64,000 bases of DNA from Ctena decussata (GCA_963989385.1 OZ022508.1:56273087-56337086); one strand, 5' to 3'; shown: positions 21,301-30,740, counted from the stretch's first letter. Made by a program: numbers and translations. The notes: a model not told the origin generated them from the sequence alone.

Positions 21301-23395
21301 GAAAATTTGGAATCTAAAGCTTTCATACAAATAAATAAGAACGCTAATTTTTATATGAGATGCTACACATATCGTATAACTTCTATTTATGTTTTCTTTT
21401 CTCAGCATCTACTACGTCTGGTTTGTGACGTTTATATAATAAGGTTATGACTATTAATGATCAGTTTAAAGCAAAGATATCGATGTAATTAAATGCCCTG
21501 GGCAATTTACTTTCCTTTCATACGTTTCCAGTGCCATATGAGCCGCGTTGCGAGAAAACCAAAAAGTGGTTGTGCGCCCAGCGCCGACTCAGATCAGCCT
21601 GGACATCCGCCTAATCCGCTTAGACTTTTCACTAAACGCTTAAAGGGCAGCTAAGGGCCTAAGCTACCTCCATGCGGACAGCGAAGACTCTGATCAGATC
21701 TGAGTCTTCGCTGGGTGCACAACCACTTTTTTGGTTTTCTCATGTTGCGGCTCATATGTATTTTAAATCGTAAAACATAAACTTCTACATGTTGTAAATG
21801 CAAATGACCCAATGGGTTGACGCGTCGTTAAATATTAAATCAGACTCATTATCATGATTTACTTTCTAAAGACTAGACGTTTTTCACCCAGTCTTAAGAA
21901 TGCATTAGCCAAAGATTTTCTTTAGAGTTTATTTGTCGAAGTTTTGTTGGTTGATAATGATTTTGCCGAAGAATTTTCCTTTTAAGGAAAATGAGACGCA
22001 GTCAGTCATACTGCAGCTTTTTTTCCAGGAAATAAAAACCAGAACTTATGAGTACGTTTACGAGGGTCACCCAAGAAGTCTTGCAAATGACGTCATAGAT
22101 TATTTATTCATGAGCCAGGATTATCAAACTATACCACAAAAAGCTCATGTAAATTATACGTATATGTGCTAAAAATCACACGTGTGACATACCTTTCCCA
22201 GAAACTGAAGGGTTTTGAATGCAAATGTGATACCGGCGGTAAAACTGTACAAACACGAGCCTTTTACAAGAGGTGAGGGGAAGAAATTCGTGTTCTAAAA
22301 TGAGTCAATTATACTTAAGAACTGATCTTCCTTGGAACAATAATAATATCTTGACTGAGGGCAATACTTTAATTTTGGTACCGTATACCTACTCCGGTAT
22401 TATTTTACGTGTCTCCCAGCAAAATTCCGATATTTACAAGCGTTCTGAACTAAGCTTAGGGATCCTAAACAGATTACTAGAAGCCACCGCCGCACTCTAA
22501 ATGTTAGTATTCTTCCGTTGCCTAGCAACGTCATTTGCAAGATCATGACGTTCCTGGAAATTTTTGACCAAAAAGAAAGAATGATGCAATGGAAGAATGT
22601 GGACTGCCTGATTCACTTTTAGTTACATGTATCAGTTGGCTGAAACTTAGCCGTTTGCAAGACTTATTTGATGGACCTCGTAGAAACGCCGAAAACGCAT
22701 AAAGTAACTGACGTCGACGTAAGCTGATGTAGACGTTATCCTTATATGGATGCGCTTCTTTTTAATTAGTATATCCTGTTGAATTCGTAAGAATTTCTCT
22801 TAAACTAGAAGACCCATTGTCTCTATCTGATACTTTAAACAGTATCCTATTTATTTTTCATCGAAAAAGTGTAGCGTTTCTGTGTCTCCTGAGTGTGTTT
22901 CTATAACATGTATATTCAGGCTGTTTTAATATTTTGTTCAAAATTATAGATAGAAAAATCAGCGTATTACTAGATCAGTTGATTTTTGTTCTGTGTGCAT
23001 ATGCTTTTCAAATCGGTTTAGACCGGGCTAATACACTACAACAAATTGTGTGACTCTCTTATTCAATACTTAGTCCAGGGGCGTAACTAGAGGTAATTTC
23101 ATAATACGCACAACCATGTTTTATTCTCTACTTCTTGAAGGGAAAGCTAGTATTTCAGCCACTTTGGCAATTGGTACTGAAATCTTGTCTAATTTATAAA
23201 TTTTCAGCATGCAAATATGCAAGTGCGTGTTGAAATTTTGTCAATTTTGACAAAATTTCATACGCACTTGCGTATTTGCCGTATACGTAGCTACGGCCTT
23301 GTTATTCAATACTTACAATTACACTGTGGTCGAGCGCTTACTCCATAATGTAATGCAATCAACAATGCTATCCGATAATTCAAAACAAAAGGCAT
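9335..23395 (-). CDS. Mucin-like single-pass membrane protein, six exons, 842 aa
   Basis: Joined exons: 23317-23395, 17256-17414, 15676-15791, 13785-13959, 10212-12180 and 9335-9365. All junctions are GT-AG, with phases 1,1,0,1,2, and the sum is exactly 843 codons with a stop. Residues 1-21 form a signal peptide. Residues 22 to about 240 form an ectodomain with conserved cysteines. About 240-790 is a Ser/Thr-rich stalk of short repeats containing I-K-P-S and S-x-P-x-S. A membrane helix follows, then a short basic tail. It is paralogous to the plus-strand gene at 39062-53538, with the same exon plan and conserved residues in every exon. The protein probably sits at the cell surface with a heavily O-glycosylated stalk; ligand and pathway are unknown. 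The ectodomain spacing suggests two cadherin-like beta-sandwich repeats, which is only inference. Intron 1 has received a LINE and several MITEs. Confidence 0.8.
10212..12180 (-). CDS. Minus mucin-like gene, exon 5 (stalk and membrane anchor)
   Basis: Acceptor TTGTCCATTTTAG, donor AAG followed by GTAAGAC. The first ~60 residues continue the ectodomain (IKYGYQYYLTAFCSD, later NDTC). About 550 residues of Ser/Thr/Pro/Ile-rich degenerate repeats follow, 17-20 residues each, typical of an O-glycosylated stalk. Near the end is a membrane helix (VGALVVVGALISSIYAMW) followed by SRYC. The open frame appears to stop with TAA only because that codon is made by the donor (AG|GTAAG); the paralogue does the same. 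Long open frames on the opposite strand (10992-11375, 11532-12131) mirror the repeats and are not genes. Confidence 0.88.
12953..13188. mobile_element. 240-bp palindromic MITE, copy 2
   Basis: Near-complete copy from CCCGACACGAGAAAACCACC to GGTTTTCTCGTGTCGCGGCT. The two halves are imperfect inverted repeats around AAAGGGTAGTTAAGGGTCTA. It lies in intron 4 of the minus-strand mucin-like gene. Confidence 0.9.
13195..13440 (-). repeat. Dispersed repeat of the GGTGGTCGTGGTCG family, copy 1
   Basis: The reverse complement shares GGTGGTCGTGGTCGTGCGAT, GGCGGGGCGTCC, a GTAGGTGCGGCTGGGG-like block and a CTCTGAGAG end with plus-strand copies at 30585-30740 and 31752-31960. Non-coding. In intron 4 of the minus-strand gene. 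Confidence 0.6.
13553..13767. mobile_element. Palindromic MITE with GGAGAGTCGGGTAACTTCGG ends
   Basis: Terminal inverted repeats GGAGAGTCGGGTAACTTCGG at left and CCGAAGTTACCCGACTCTCC at right. Inside is a second inverted pair, GCAAACAGTGAAAATCCTGA with TGGATTTTCATTGTTTGCC, around GACGGC and GCCGTC. Folds on itself almost completely; no protein. Confidence 0.85.
13785..13959 (-). CDS. Minus mucin-like gene, exon 4
   Basis: Acceptor CCATTTTCACAG, donor GTAATG, 175 nt, phase 0 start and phase 1 end. It begins IPVVEWLPDSSIFVDTC and later has CHSFNCYVACEGC and QFWINE. The paralogue's exon 4 (178 nt) has VDVDTC, CNVFNCTVVCVNC and RFWTKN with the same cysteine spacing. A palindromic MITE ends 17 nt downstream of the donor. 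Confidence 0.88.
14812..15195 (+). mobile_element. SINE body interrupted by a MITE
   Basis: Same SINE body as at 59576-59755: AGTTGTCAGTTACTGG, TTAACCGCTTAGGAGGTCT, TTAGGTTAACTGACCGTCCC and GCTGTTTACCGT, then after the insertion CCGTGGACGTTAAACAATAA. The tRNA-like head is missing. The insertion at 14943-15169 splits it. Confidence 0.8.
14943..15169. mobile_element. MITE with CAGGGGCGTAACTA termini, copy 1
   Basis: Inverted ends CAGGGGCGTAACTA and TAGCTACGCCCTTG match at 12 of 14 positions. Flanked by ACCGT on both sides (14938-14942 and 15170-15174), which in uninterrupted SINE copies occurs once, so it is a real target-site duplication of about 5 bp. The interior has a perfect palindrome, AAATTTTGTCAATTTTGAC with its complement. 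The CAGGGG start recalls hAT-type ends, but the duplication length differs from 8. Confidence 0.85.
15248..15385. mobile_element. 240-bp palindromic MITE, partial copy 3
   Basis: Contains the left half (CGCGGCACGACAAAACAAAC, AAACTCAGATCAGCCCGGCC) and a fragment through TTACCCTTTAAGCGCACA. The right half is absent. Confidence 0.75.
15676..15791 (-). CDS. Minus mucin-like gene, exon 3
   Basis: Acceptor TTTTCACTTTACAG, donor GTAGGT, 116 nt, exactly the length of the paralogue's exon 3. It encodes TRCLVARVTEVLTFLIQG and then DACGPGHLTVTV. The paralogue has ACLPAGLHEVLTFIIERD and RCAPGYLVIDV. Both cysteines, the EVLTF core and the C-x-P-G motif are conserved. Phase 1 start, phase 0 end. Confidence 0.88.
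15855..16354. mobile_element. TTAAAGGC MITE (~480 bp), copy 1
   Basis: Starts TTAAAGGCCCCATTGCTCTA and ends near CTGATAGGACTATTGGG. It shares with the copies at 17460-17952 and 31979-32457 the blocks CTTTCGATTTCA, TCCCGCCTATGTT and GGGAAACCAGA. The left end lies 64 nt upstream of exon 3 of the minus-strand gene. Confidence 0.8.
16679..16707. repeat. Poly-A run of about 29 bp
   Basis: Uninterrupted A run. It could be the tail of an old retrocopy, but no recognisable body precedes it on the plus strand. Confidence 0.7.
17256..17414 (-). CDS. Minus mucin-like gene, exon 2
   Basis: Flanked by TTGCTTTCAG before and GTAAGTGAAT after. It encodes 53 codons in phase 1/1, starting (Y)GFINLDNKITISTATEI and ending NFELTG. 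It aligns with the paralogue's exon 2 (RFIGLNDTVTLSSSTEM to YFFLEG), which is one codon longer. No open frame starting with ATG marks this exon; it was found through the alignment and splice sites. Confidence 0.8.
17460..17952. mobile_element. TTAAAGGC MITE (~490 bp), copy 2
   Basis: Full-length. Left end TTAAAGGCTCCATTGCTCTA, right end GCTGATAGGACTATGGAGAC then TTTAA. The ends are imperfect inverted repeats of about 25 bp. It sits 46 nt upstream of exon 2 of the minus-strand mucin-like gene. Open frames inside are not conserved between copies. Confidence 0.85.
18272..19201 (-). pseudogene. LINE ORF2, RT palm/thumb and C terminus
   Basis: Third frame, 309 residues, with GVPQGTVLGPLLF, LRLFADDC (catalytic FADD), the KYLGITI block and the C-terminal RAARFVTGNY region common in jockey/CR1-type elements. 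It ends at a natural stop about 60 bp before the tandem 3' tail. Confidence 0.88.
19123..19572 (-). pseudogene. LINE ORF2, RT fingers/palm segment
   Basis: Second frame of the same protein. It carries YRPVSLTCVPCKLLEQIV, the HAFRKKHSCETQL block and DFEKAFD with the first catalytic aspartate. It runs out of frame near 19195, just before GVPQG. Confidence 0.85.
19545..20957 (-). pseudogene. LINE ORF2, endonuclease part and start of RT
   Basis: Open reading of 470 residues holding the endonuclease C-terminal half, a Lys/Arg-rich linker with RRKIRRRNK, and the first RT block ending at PLFKKGD. Reading continues upstream to about 21037 without an ATG, showing that the true start lies in the lost 5' part. 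The frame is broken at its end by a shift near 19565. Confidence 0.85.
21537..21762. mobile_element. 240-bp palindromic MITE, copy 4
   Basis: Runs from GAGCCGCGTTGCGAGAAAAC to GGTTTTCTCATGTTGCGGCT with a small deletion in the right arm (GATCAGATCTGAG). CATAT and ATATG flank it, consistent with a short target duplication or extended termini. Located in intron 1 of the minus-strand gene. Confidence 0.9.
21763..23058. other. Intron 1 sequence without recognised features
   Basis: AT-rich, non-coding in appearance. Short open frames at 21933-22172 and 22273-22500 show no recognisable motifs. The intron assignment comes from the exon 1 and exon 2 positions of the minus-strand gene. Confidence 0.5.
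23076..23301. mobile_element. MITE with CAGGGGCGTAACTA termini, copy 2
   Basis: Starts CAGGGGCGTAACTAGAGG and ends GTAGCTACGGCCTTG. The 14-bp TTATTCAATACTTA occurs at 23059-23072 and 23302-23315. The right copy covers the splice donor of exon 1 of the minus-strand gene (positions +2 to +15). Three extra bases (GTC) separate the left repeat from the terminus. Confidence 0.85.
23317..23395 (-). CDS. Minus mucin-like gene, exon 1 (signal peptide)
   Basis: ATG at 23393-23395 and 26 codons plus one base, ending at T followed by GTAAGTATTG. The peptide has a hydrophobic core (IALLIALHYGVSA) and then RPQCN, a plausible signal peptide with cleavage after VSA. The exon end CN-(Y) matches exon 1 of the plus-strand paralogue (DCN-(Y)) in residue and phase. 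The donor lies beside a MITE whose 14-bp flanking repeat covers donor positions +2 to +15. Confidence 0.75.
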
Positions 23396-24339
23396 TTTGG
23401 GATATTTGTTTTAAAATTTCTCAATTAAAGATAACTGGCTGCAACGCAGCTGCATTATGAAGCAATTTAGCATGCAAATTTCAGAAGGGTGAAAAGGCGT
23501 ACATGTAGTCATGGCCAAACTTGTCTTCATGCAACCTCGTATGTATGCTGCCTTATCAAGGTTTACATAGACTGCCAAGGCACAAATTAAACTTCTTAAA
23601 TGTGTTATATAAAAAAGAGGGTTTATTTTCTGGCTAGATCGCTTATTTTTACAGGCTGGTCTGGGCTTTCGCAACTAGCATATATGCCTTAGGAAGGGTT
23701 TTATAAGGTGAAAGACCGATTATTGTCTAACATGCTTCAGATACAAAACTGTTACAGCTAGTAAACACTTGACTATGACTTTCCCTCTTATACAAATTAT
23801 ATCAAAAATTTATAGTAAAAGAAACCCTAACAAGTGAAATGGATATAATTCTTTAATAAGGATACTCCGACTTCGTGAGTTTCTATTAAAAACTGTGATG
23901 CTTTAAAGACAATTAAATCGGTCTTGCAAACTTTTCTCTTTAAAGAGAAAACTATTCATACATTCTTTGATGTAGTTTGTTCGAGTTTCTCTGTTTAAAC
24001 ATAGAAAGTAGGCCGTTATTTTTATTTAATTTAACGGCCACGTGCATGTAATTTAGCTCTGAAAATGTCAAAAATGAAAATAGTTGAATTTTCAAACAGT
24101 GTGGACCCAGATAAGGCTGCTCATAAGAAGCCTCCTCATCTGTATCTATTTTGTTTTCCCTCGGGTCATTGAATTCTCAATATCATACAGCATGGAGAAA
24201 ACATAGTTTGAATTTTTATCAGATGTAAATTTTGTCGTGTTCTTTTTCTGCGCTTTAAGGGTTAGCATATAATATAGCGTAGAAATTATCTCAAATATTA
24301 AGGCAGATCCTCAAGAGAATAGAATAAAAGGTGATCTGA

Positions 24340-24425
24340 ATTCTTTACCACTCCCCTATAACGGTTGAAAAAAAAACTGAATTCTTTACCAATCCCCTAT
24401 AACGGTTGAAAAAAAAAAAAAAAAA
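24340..24425. repeat. Tandem duplication (~42 bp unit) with A-rich tails
   Basis: CTGAATTCTTTACCA(C/A)TCCCC and TATAACGGTTGAAAAAA occur twice in succession, followed by a longer A-rich run to about 24440. Confidence 0.75.
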
Positions 24426-24514
24426 ACAAAAAAAAAAACAGAAATGCAGATTAGAAGCCTTATCCTTCTGCTACATGTAACGTAGTGAGATATCAGATTT
24501 GTACCCAACATAAA

Positions 24515-24590
24515 ATCAGTATTAAATCAACGTTGATTCAACGTCAAAATCAACATTGATTAAACATCGTATGTACGGTGCACATTGTGT
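24515..24590. mobile_element. CAACGTTGATT palindromic MITE, copy 1
   Basis: Contains AAATCAACGTTGATTCAACG and AAATCAACATTGATT, the core of a small palindromic family also present at 32490-32585 and 37775-37860. Ends are poorly preserved. Confidence 0.55.
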
Positions 24591-24883
24591 TATTTCCGGT
24601 TTTACCCCAGGGGAAATTTGGCCGGACATTTGATGTTTTATCCTGTTTCAGACAAACTCGAACGTGTCAAAGCTTTTTAACTTTCACTGGTCTATCCAAT
24701 GACAGAATGAATGAAGGTTTTAAGTTGCGTAAACGTTTCTATTGGACATTAGATTGTAAATATTATCAAATTAATTATTATTATCATTAGCATTTTTTTT
24801 TAAATTTTATAGAATATTCTACATTAAATCACCAAGAAAACAGCACAGGAAGATCCAAAAATAAAGTGTAAATATGAGAATAA

Positions 24884-25026
24884 AAATTTGATCTTTCAGT
24901 GTTTATCGTGTGAAGAAGCCAGTCGGTCGTCGCTAAAATTCTACAAGAAGCGCAAAGCGCTTCATGGAATTTTAGCTCCGCCCACTGGCTTCATCACACG
25001 ATGAACGCTGAAAAATCAAATTTCAA
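24884..25026. mobile_element. Palindromic element with ~60-bp arms
   Basis: The left arm TTTGATCTTTCAGTGTTTAT and then CGTGTGAAGAAGCCAGT pairs with ACTGGCTTCATCACACGATG and AACGCTGAAAAATCAAA. Inside, GCTAAAATTC pairs with GAATTTTAGC around a GCGCAAAGCGC centre. No coding potential. Confidence 0.8.
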
Positions 25027-25578
25027 TTCTTAAGTAAGTTTTCTTTCATTTATAAATTAATATATTGTAAAGTTTTTTTCACGAAATCTTGTTATTGAAA
25101 GGTATAACATCACCTTATGATTTCTAAAGTACCATAAAATTTCTGTCCTTTATCATTTTTTCTTTCCATTCTGTTTGACTATGAATACGGCCTATCTCTT
25201 TATTCAATTTTGTTTATACTGATGTTATTTTGGTATGATTTGGGAATTAACACTTATTTATAGGAATGTAGTCCTGTGAAATTTTGTCTTATTTACCGTC
25301 TGGCAAGAGTGGGAACTCAAGTATTGGTAGGATGATAAAACACTGGAAATTTCATTATCTTCATGATCGGAGAATGAAATTACAACATAAATGGTTGGCC
25401 ATCAGAAAAAAAGAGCCACATTAAGACTTGTACCATTTGAATACATACAACCATTTAGCCTGCGAGCCAGGCTAGTTGAAATTAGGCGCTGAAGTTTTCC
25501 GACCGAATGATGATAGGCTTTCTATAATTAATATACACCACTCCCACGTGGAGATCCGGAGAACAAAAGATCAATGTT

Positions 25579-26136
25579 TAAGTTTTAAAGGTAGGTTCCT
25601 GGGCTAGCGATGTCAATTATGTCCACAAAATAATTTCGTCTTTTTCAGAGCAGTATTGAATTCTCTTATTTTTCTGAATTTGTTGCTACTGAGAAACTCG
25701 TCAGATGTTAAAGAAAATAGTCGTTTTCCCTTTTGCTTTATTTTCTTTCGTTGGAATTCCAGTTCTAAAAATAACTTTGTTTATTATGTCTATAAGTGCG
25801 CGATTTCTGATGCCATTCTTCAAAGGTCAATTTTCCCTTGACGTGAGCTCTCCTAGAGGTCCTGGCAGGGCGGATGGGTTAAAACTATCCCAAAATGCGA
25901 TGCAGCATGACATCAGCTGCGTTATCTATTTTTGGCGCGAACTAAAAATAGCGCTAACTGGTGTGCGAAGCAGAGTTAGGAAATCCCTCGCAAAACAACT
26001 TTTTTAATATTTTTTTGATTTACACTTTTTAGTGAAACTTATTAATTCCCTTTTATAAGTGCTTTCCAACAACTTGGATGAAAGTTCATCAAGATTATGA
26101 TGCATTCCAAAGTACAGGAACCTACCTTTAAGTTAA
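25579..26136. mobile_element. Non-autonomous element, TTTAAAGGTAGGTTCCTG ends
   Basis: Inverted termini TTTAAAGGTAGGTTCCTG at left and CAGGAACCTACCTTTAA at right, flanked by AAGTT on both sides. About 550 bp. The 100-residue open frame at 25705-26007 lies inside, has no recognised motif and is not assigned. Confidence 0.7.
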
Positions 26137-27854
26137 AATGTTTGTAAAACCTCATATTTTCCAACCCATAGGATATGTTTATATTTGGCATGATGATAGA
26201 TATTGGTCCAAAGATTTATTGATACATAGTGGTCGAGGTCATAGTCTTGGATGTTACATATTACATTTCCTGTAAGTTTTCAATCTTTGTTACAGATTTT
26301 GTTTCCATTAGGCATGTTAGTAGATATTGATATATAATGTTTCAATTCTAACACAGCTCGGAGGATTGACTAAGAGGTTTATTATCAATTTAAGATTCTT
26401 AGCTTATATTTTCCTACTTTTATTATAGATTTTTTGTACAATTTGGCTTGACGTTTGACATTCGTCTTAAGGTAGTAAGATACTCAATAACTCTGTTTTT
26501 TTATTTGTTAAAACAAAACAGAGTTACTGTTCATAATGGAGTCGGTCAACTGTGGAGTTTATACAATTATAGCATACACTTACAATGTCTATCGTAATGG
26601 TCCTAAGTTTTCGCGCAGATAGATTTGTACAAACAGCGGAAACCGAGATCAGACTGCTCTTTAGGAACCATTCTGATGTAGGTCTAGACAGTTGCCATTC
26701 CATCTGCGCATTTTAATAGGTTTTACGCTATGGAAGAACCGGAATAACAGGAAAATAAATAGGAAGACAAGGACCGGCTGTGCTTGCAGCAGATGATGCA
26801 GAATGGGCGTTGTCTGTTTTTAGGATACTTTTAAACTTAAAATGTAAGTTTTATTGAAATAATAGGCATAAGCATACCCCATCAATTACATTTACGTGTA
26901 TTTTTCATGAATGTTTTTTTCCATTTAGAAAATTGAGAAAAAACCCACAAACTTATTATCAAGACATAGTATATTTCAAATATTCTATAGTATAGATTTT
27001 TTATATCCAAATGTTTTATAGCTCTTTGGGTTATTTAGCCTGTATCACCGTTGGAATGCCCCGCCAATATTTCTATTCAGTGTCTTTCTACCTTTTAGCT
27101 TTATATCAGTTCCACTACTATGAAAACTTATAGGTCGAGGTCATGGACTTAGATGTTTACATGTGATCATCAAAGTACTACTTAAGTTGACCTGTACAAG
27201 TACTGTCCGTATCAGCTCATATAATAAAATGCGGTTCGGTCTTTACAAATAAATCACATTTAATATTAAAACGTCCTTATGAAAATTTGCTGGAGCAGAC
27301 TGCTGGTATATCCGTTTCAAATAAAGATATATTTTGTAACAGGTGTAAAGTATTCAGTTTCATCCTACGTGCATATAGTTTATAAAAATGTATCATTTTA
27401 CTCAAGGACACTGTCCTGAAAAGCACACTAAGACACTGATCTTTGTGCATACTACGGTAATTACGCTAAATAATGGGTCGCACTGGCTAACTGACATATA
27501 AATTACAGGTTTTACTATCTCGGATCCGGCGATTCTTCAAATTTACTTGCGGAGTAGCGAGAAGAGCCGTTTCTGATCTGTATCCTTACCAGTCTGACAC
27601 TTGAATTTACTCCATTTGCCAAGTCTGTTCCTGTCCTACTTTCAGAGTTATCTCTCTGCCCTTATTTAGTGCGTAGTATTAATTTTAGTAATACAGAAAA
27701 TTCATTTTAACAATAGAAGATCATGAAGTTTGATGAAAATATATTTTAATGAAATTTATAAAGTGTTTGCGAAGGAATAAATTTGATATTACGTGAAGAC
27801 AAACGCAAAAACACGGGTGAACATAGCAGCAGGAATAAATACACAAGACACAGA

Positions 27855-29345
27855 ATGATGGACATCTTTGCCGTTCTCGTTATACTGGTAGCTTTGCTAG
27901 CCTCCTGGCTGTTACTGTCAAGCTACCGGCGCCTTCCGCCAGGACCTTTGTGTCTTCCAATCGTAGGAAGTTTCTTCTTTTTGAGACAACTGAGACGAAA
28001 AAGGACGCATGTTGCACTGCTGGAAGCAACCAAGAAGTATGGCAACGTTTTTTCTTTCCGGATGGGATCACAGCTTATTGTTGCACTCAACGGATACGAC
28101 ACTATAAACGAAGCTCTTGTTAAACAAGCTGATGTGTTTAGTGACAGACCAAATCATCTACCGGCTTTAAAGAATATCATGAAAGATGGTGGTGGGATAC
28201 TTTTCCAGAGCTACAACCAAAAGTGGAAAGCACTGCGAAGATTCACACTTCAAACTTTGCGTGAATTTGGAGTCGGTAAAACATCCATCGAGGAGAAAGT
28301 AATGTGTGAAATAGAAGCTGCTGTGGATGTTTTCAAGAAAACAAACGGCGAACCGTTAGACATCTCGCCAATATTGCAAAAAATGGTTGGAAACGTCATT
28401 TATGGGGTAATATTCGGCAAGAGGTATGAGTTTGACGATCCAGATTTCGATATAATAAGAAGGATGTGTAACACAGTAGTGGCGGGCCAGGGTCTTGCAA
28501 ATCCAGCAAATTTCTTTCCGAAATGGATAACAAAATTACTGGCCAGAAAAGCAAACGAAGAAATCCAAACCCGAATTGATATAATCAGAGACATTAAGAA
28601 ATATATTTTCAAGCAAATACAAGAACATGAGGATACATTTGATGACGACGATATCAGGGACTTTCTTGATCTGTATATACGCTTAACACGAGACCCAGAC
28701 GTAGGCGGGGATGACTTGATCACAAAGGAAAACATGCTAAGAATCATTCTGGAATTGTTTATTGTGGGAGTGGAAACCACTGCTACTGCTCTTAGCTGGG
28801 CATTTTTGTTTTTGGCAGAGAACCCTGACGTTCAGCAGAAATGTCAAAAGGAGATAGATGATATATTAGGTGACAGACTCATAAAATTTTCTGACAAAGG
28901 AAAACTAGTGTATGTAAATGCTACTATTATGGAAGTACTAAGACTTGGTAATGCAAGCCCATTAGGAGCTCCTCATTGCACAGCTAAGGACACTGAATTG
29001 CTAGGATATAAAATTCCAAAGAGAACTCTGATTATGAATAACATCTATTCTGCAACTTTAGATCCTAAACATTGGAAACACCCAATGCGGTTCGATCCTG
29101 AACGGTTTATCAGTTCTTGTGAGAAACTTATAGAGAACGAGGCTTTGATACCATTTTCTGTGGGGCCAAGGATGTGTTTAGGAGAACCATTAGCGAAAAT
29201 GGAAATATTTCTAGCACTTACCAACCTATTACAGAGGTTTTCATTTCAGAAAGAAAACATCGCTGTTATGCATTCCATGGCGCCAAGACCCAACCAATTA
29301 ACAAATGCCCCGATGCCATATAAACTAAGGATAAATGAGCGTTAA
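27855..29345 (+). CDS. Cytochrome P450, probably clan 2 (CYP2-like)
   Basis: A complete, single-exon 496-residue microsomal P450 of normal length. The start chosen is the first ATG (MMDIF), giving an N-terminal membrane anchor at about 3-23 and the proline hinge PPGP at 28-31. Also visible: WKALR in helix C (W124); the I-helix GVETT (305-309), where Val306 replaces the commoner residue before Glu; the K-helix EVLR (E360, R363); PERF (415-418); and the heme-binding FSVGPRMCLG with ligand Cys441. Such enzymes are ER-bound monooxygenases that take electrons from P450 reductase; the substrate cannot be told. Clan 2 is suggested by the I-helix and heme-loop wording. The lack of introns is notable, as many animal clan 2 genes are split; it could be an ancient retrocopy or a natural single-exon lineage. 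No poly-A tail or flanking duplication is seen. Confidence 0.93.
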   Translation: MMDIFAVLVILVALLASWLLLSSYRRLPPGPLCLPIVGSFFFLRQLRRKRTHVALLEATKKYGNVFSFRMGSQLIVALNGYDTINEALVKQADVFSDRPNHLPALKNIMKDGGGILFQSYNQKWKALRRFTLQTLREFGVGKTSIEEKVMCEIEAAVDVFKKTNGEPLDISPILQKMVGNVIYGVIFGKRYEFDDPDFDIIRRMCNTVVAGQGLANPANFFPKWITKLLARKANEEIQTRIDIIRDIKKYIFKQIQEHEDTFDDDDIRDFLDLYIRLTRDPDVGGDDLITKENMLRIILELFIVGVETTATALSWAFLFLAENPDVQQKCQKEIDDILGDRLIKFSDKGKLVYVNATIMEVLRLGNASPLGAPHCTAKDTELLGYKIPKRTLIMNNIYSATLDPKHWKHPMRFDPERFISSCEKLIENEALIPFSVGPRMCLGEPLAKMEIFLALTNLLQRFSFQKENIAVMHSMAPRPNQLTNAPMPYKLRINER

Positions 29346-30312
29346 ATATAACATTAACTAGTAAAACAACAAGGATTTTCAATAATGTGCAAGATGACAA
29401 TCATTTTCAAAACTGTGACACTAGGAAAATGGCAGGCACGGCGGTTCAGCTTAATAGTTCGGTTGTGCTAATGTTTCGTGTTTTATTTGTCTTTGAGGTA
29501 TTAAATAAGGTCACCTTTTCTTAGTTTGTTGCAAAACATTGCTATGCCATCCGTGATAACGTTTGATTCTTCTGTAAAAGATATTGCCAGCCTTCTAAAG
29601 AACAGTGCAAGGGAAACTTACCATAAATTAACAGATTCTCTGTTTCATTTCATATAAAAGTCATAAAATTCGCAAAAGACTCGGTTCATAAGTTTTGTGT
29701 GAAATGACCTCTAATGTTAGATTCAATGTCTTTGTAATATTAAAGCCCTTGTGTGTCAAAAGGCAATGGCTAGTGTTGATACAATGCGGTACTGATTGAC
29801 TAAAACATCTTTTGATGACTGTAATATTGATTAATCCTTAATGCGCCAGAAATTGAAGTACGGTAGCTGAAATTGGAAACTGCCTAGATACGGATCAGTC
29901 GGTCTCATATTGCCTAATATGTTAGAATTATATCGCAATGCCATGAGATACCAAGTGCATAACGCAAATATTTTGTTCATAAATATGATATTAGACAGCA
30001 TCATGATACATGTATGTACTACTCAAAAAAAGTTTCGCATCGCCGTATTTTTTTTTCCACAGAGTAAATGCAAAACAGGCATATTTTACCTTTGCAAAAG
30101 TCATATGAGTAGCAATGAAATGCATAATCATTTTGTATGATTAACAGTCTGATGTTTCAGTATTATAAATGTAAAATGTTGGTGTTCGGGTTCCGCCCGT
30201 CTCGGTAGAAAGTAAAAGCCCAATTTAGGATAATTTTCCGTATGGTTTGTCAAGAGCCAATGCCACTAGACAGTCAGAAACTTTTATCTATCCTGGCGTG
30301 GGTCAGTTCTTT

Positions 30313-30448
30313 CCTCAATTTTGACAGGTATTCACAGAGACATAAGTGTGCAAGTTACAGAAATCACAAAGCAAAACAGGGACATTCCTGTCTTGTACAC
30401 CTCTTTGAAGTAACTTGATTTAGCACTGTCTCTGTGGGAAAATTGAGG
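30313..30448. mobile_element. Small palindromic MITE
   Basis: CTCAATTTTGACAGGTATTC and CACAGAGACA at the left are partly inverted at the right as TGTCTCTGTGGGAAAATTGAGG. About 135 bp, non-coding. Confidence 0.6.
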
Positions 30449-30584
30449 TGATGCAAAACTTCTTTTAGGTAGAATATGTTTTATGGCATTTATTAAGACC
30501 GTGCGTTGTTATAATAAACTGTAGAAGGATGCAGGTTTGATCATAACAGAAAAAAATGCACAGTAGCACTAATTAAAACAGTGT

Positions 30585-30740
30585 ATTGGTGGGGTGGTCG
30601 CTAGGTGCGATGGTGCTGTGTATAACTTTCTGTGGCGGGGCGTCCTACTTTGGAACTTTTGTAGGGCGAGGGCCTACTGTCCTTGCAGTAGAAGCGGGTG
30701 GAGCTGTTTGGACATTTTTCTCTCCAGGGAACCAAACAGG
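30585..30740 (+). repeat. GGTGGTCG repeat family, copy 2
   Basis: Shares GGTGGTCG, GGTGCGATGGTGCTG, GGCGGGGCGTCCTACTT and GCAGTAGAAGCGGGTGG with the reverse complement of 13195-13440 and with 31752-31960. The open frame at 30594-30785 falls in it. Confidence 0.6.

Larger units (their letters stand above)
23396..27854. other. Intergenic region between mucin-like gene and P450
   Basis: No exon recognised. It holds a short palindrome near 24091-24155, a 40-bp tandem duplication near 24340-24425, fragments of MITEs at 24515-24590, a palindrome at 24884-25026 and an element at 25579-26136. The 26.2-27.8 kb part is AT-rich with nothing recognisable. It should hold the promoter of the minus-strand gene (near 23.4 kb) and that of the P450 (near 27.7 kb), but no clear core promoter element stands out. 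Confidence 0.5.

Noticed and set aside
25705..26007. 100-codon plus-strand frame
   Set aside because: Lies inside a non-autonomous element with inverted ends and matches no family I know; could be a relic but cannot be supported.
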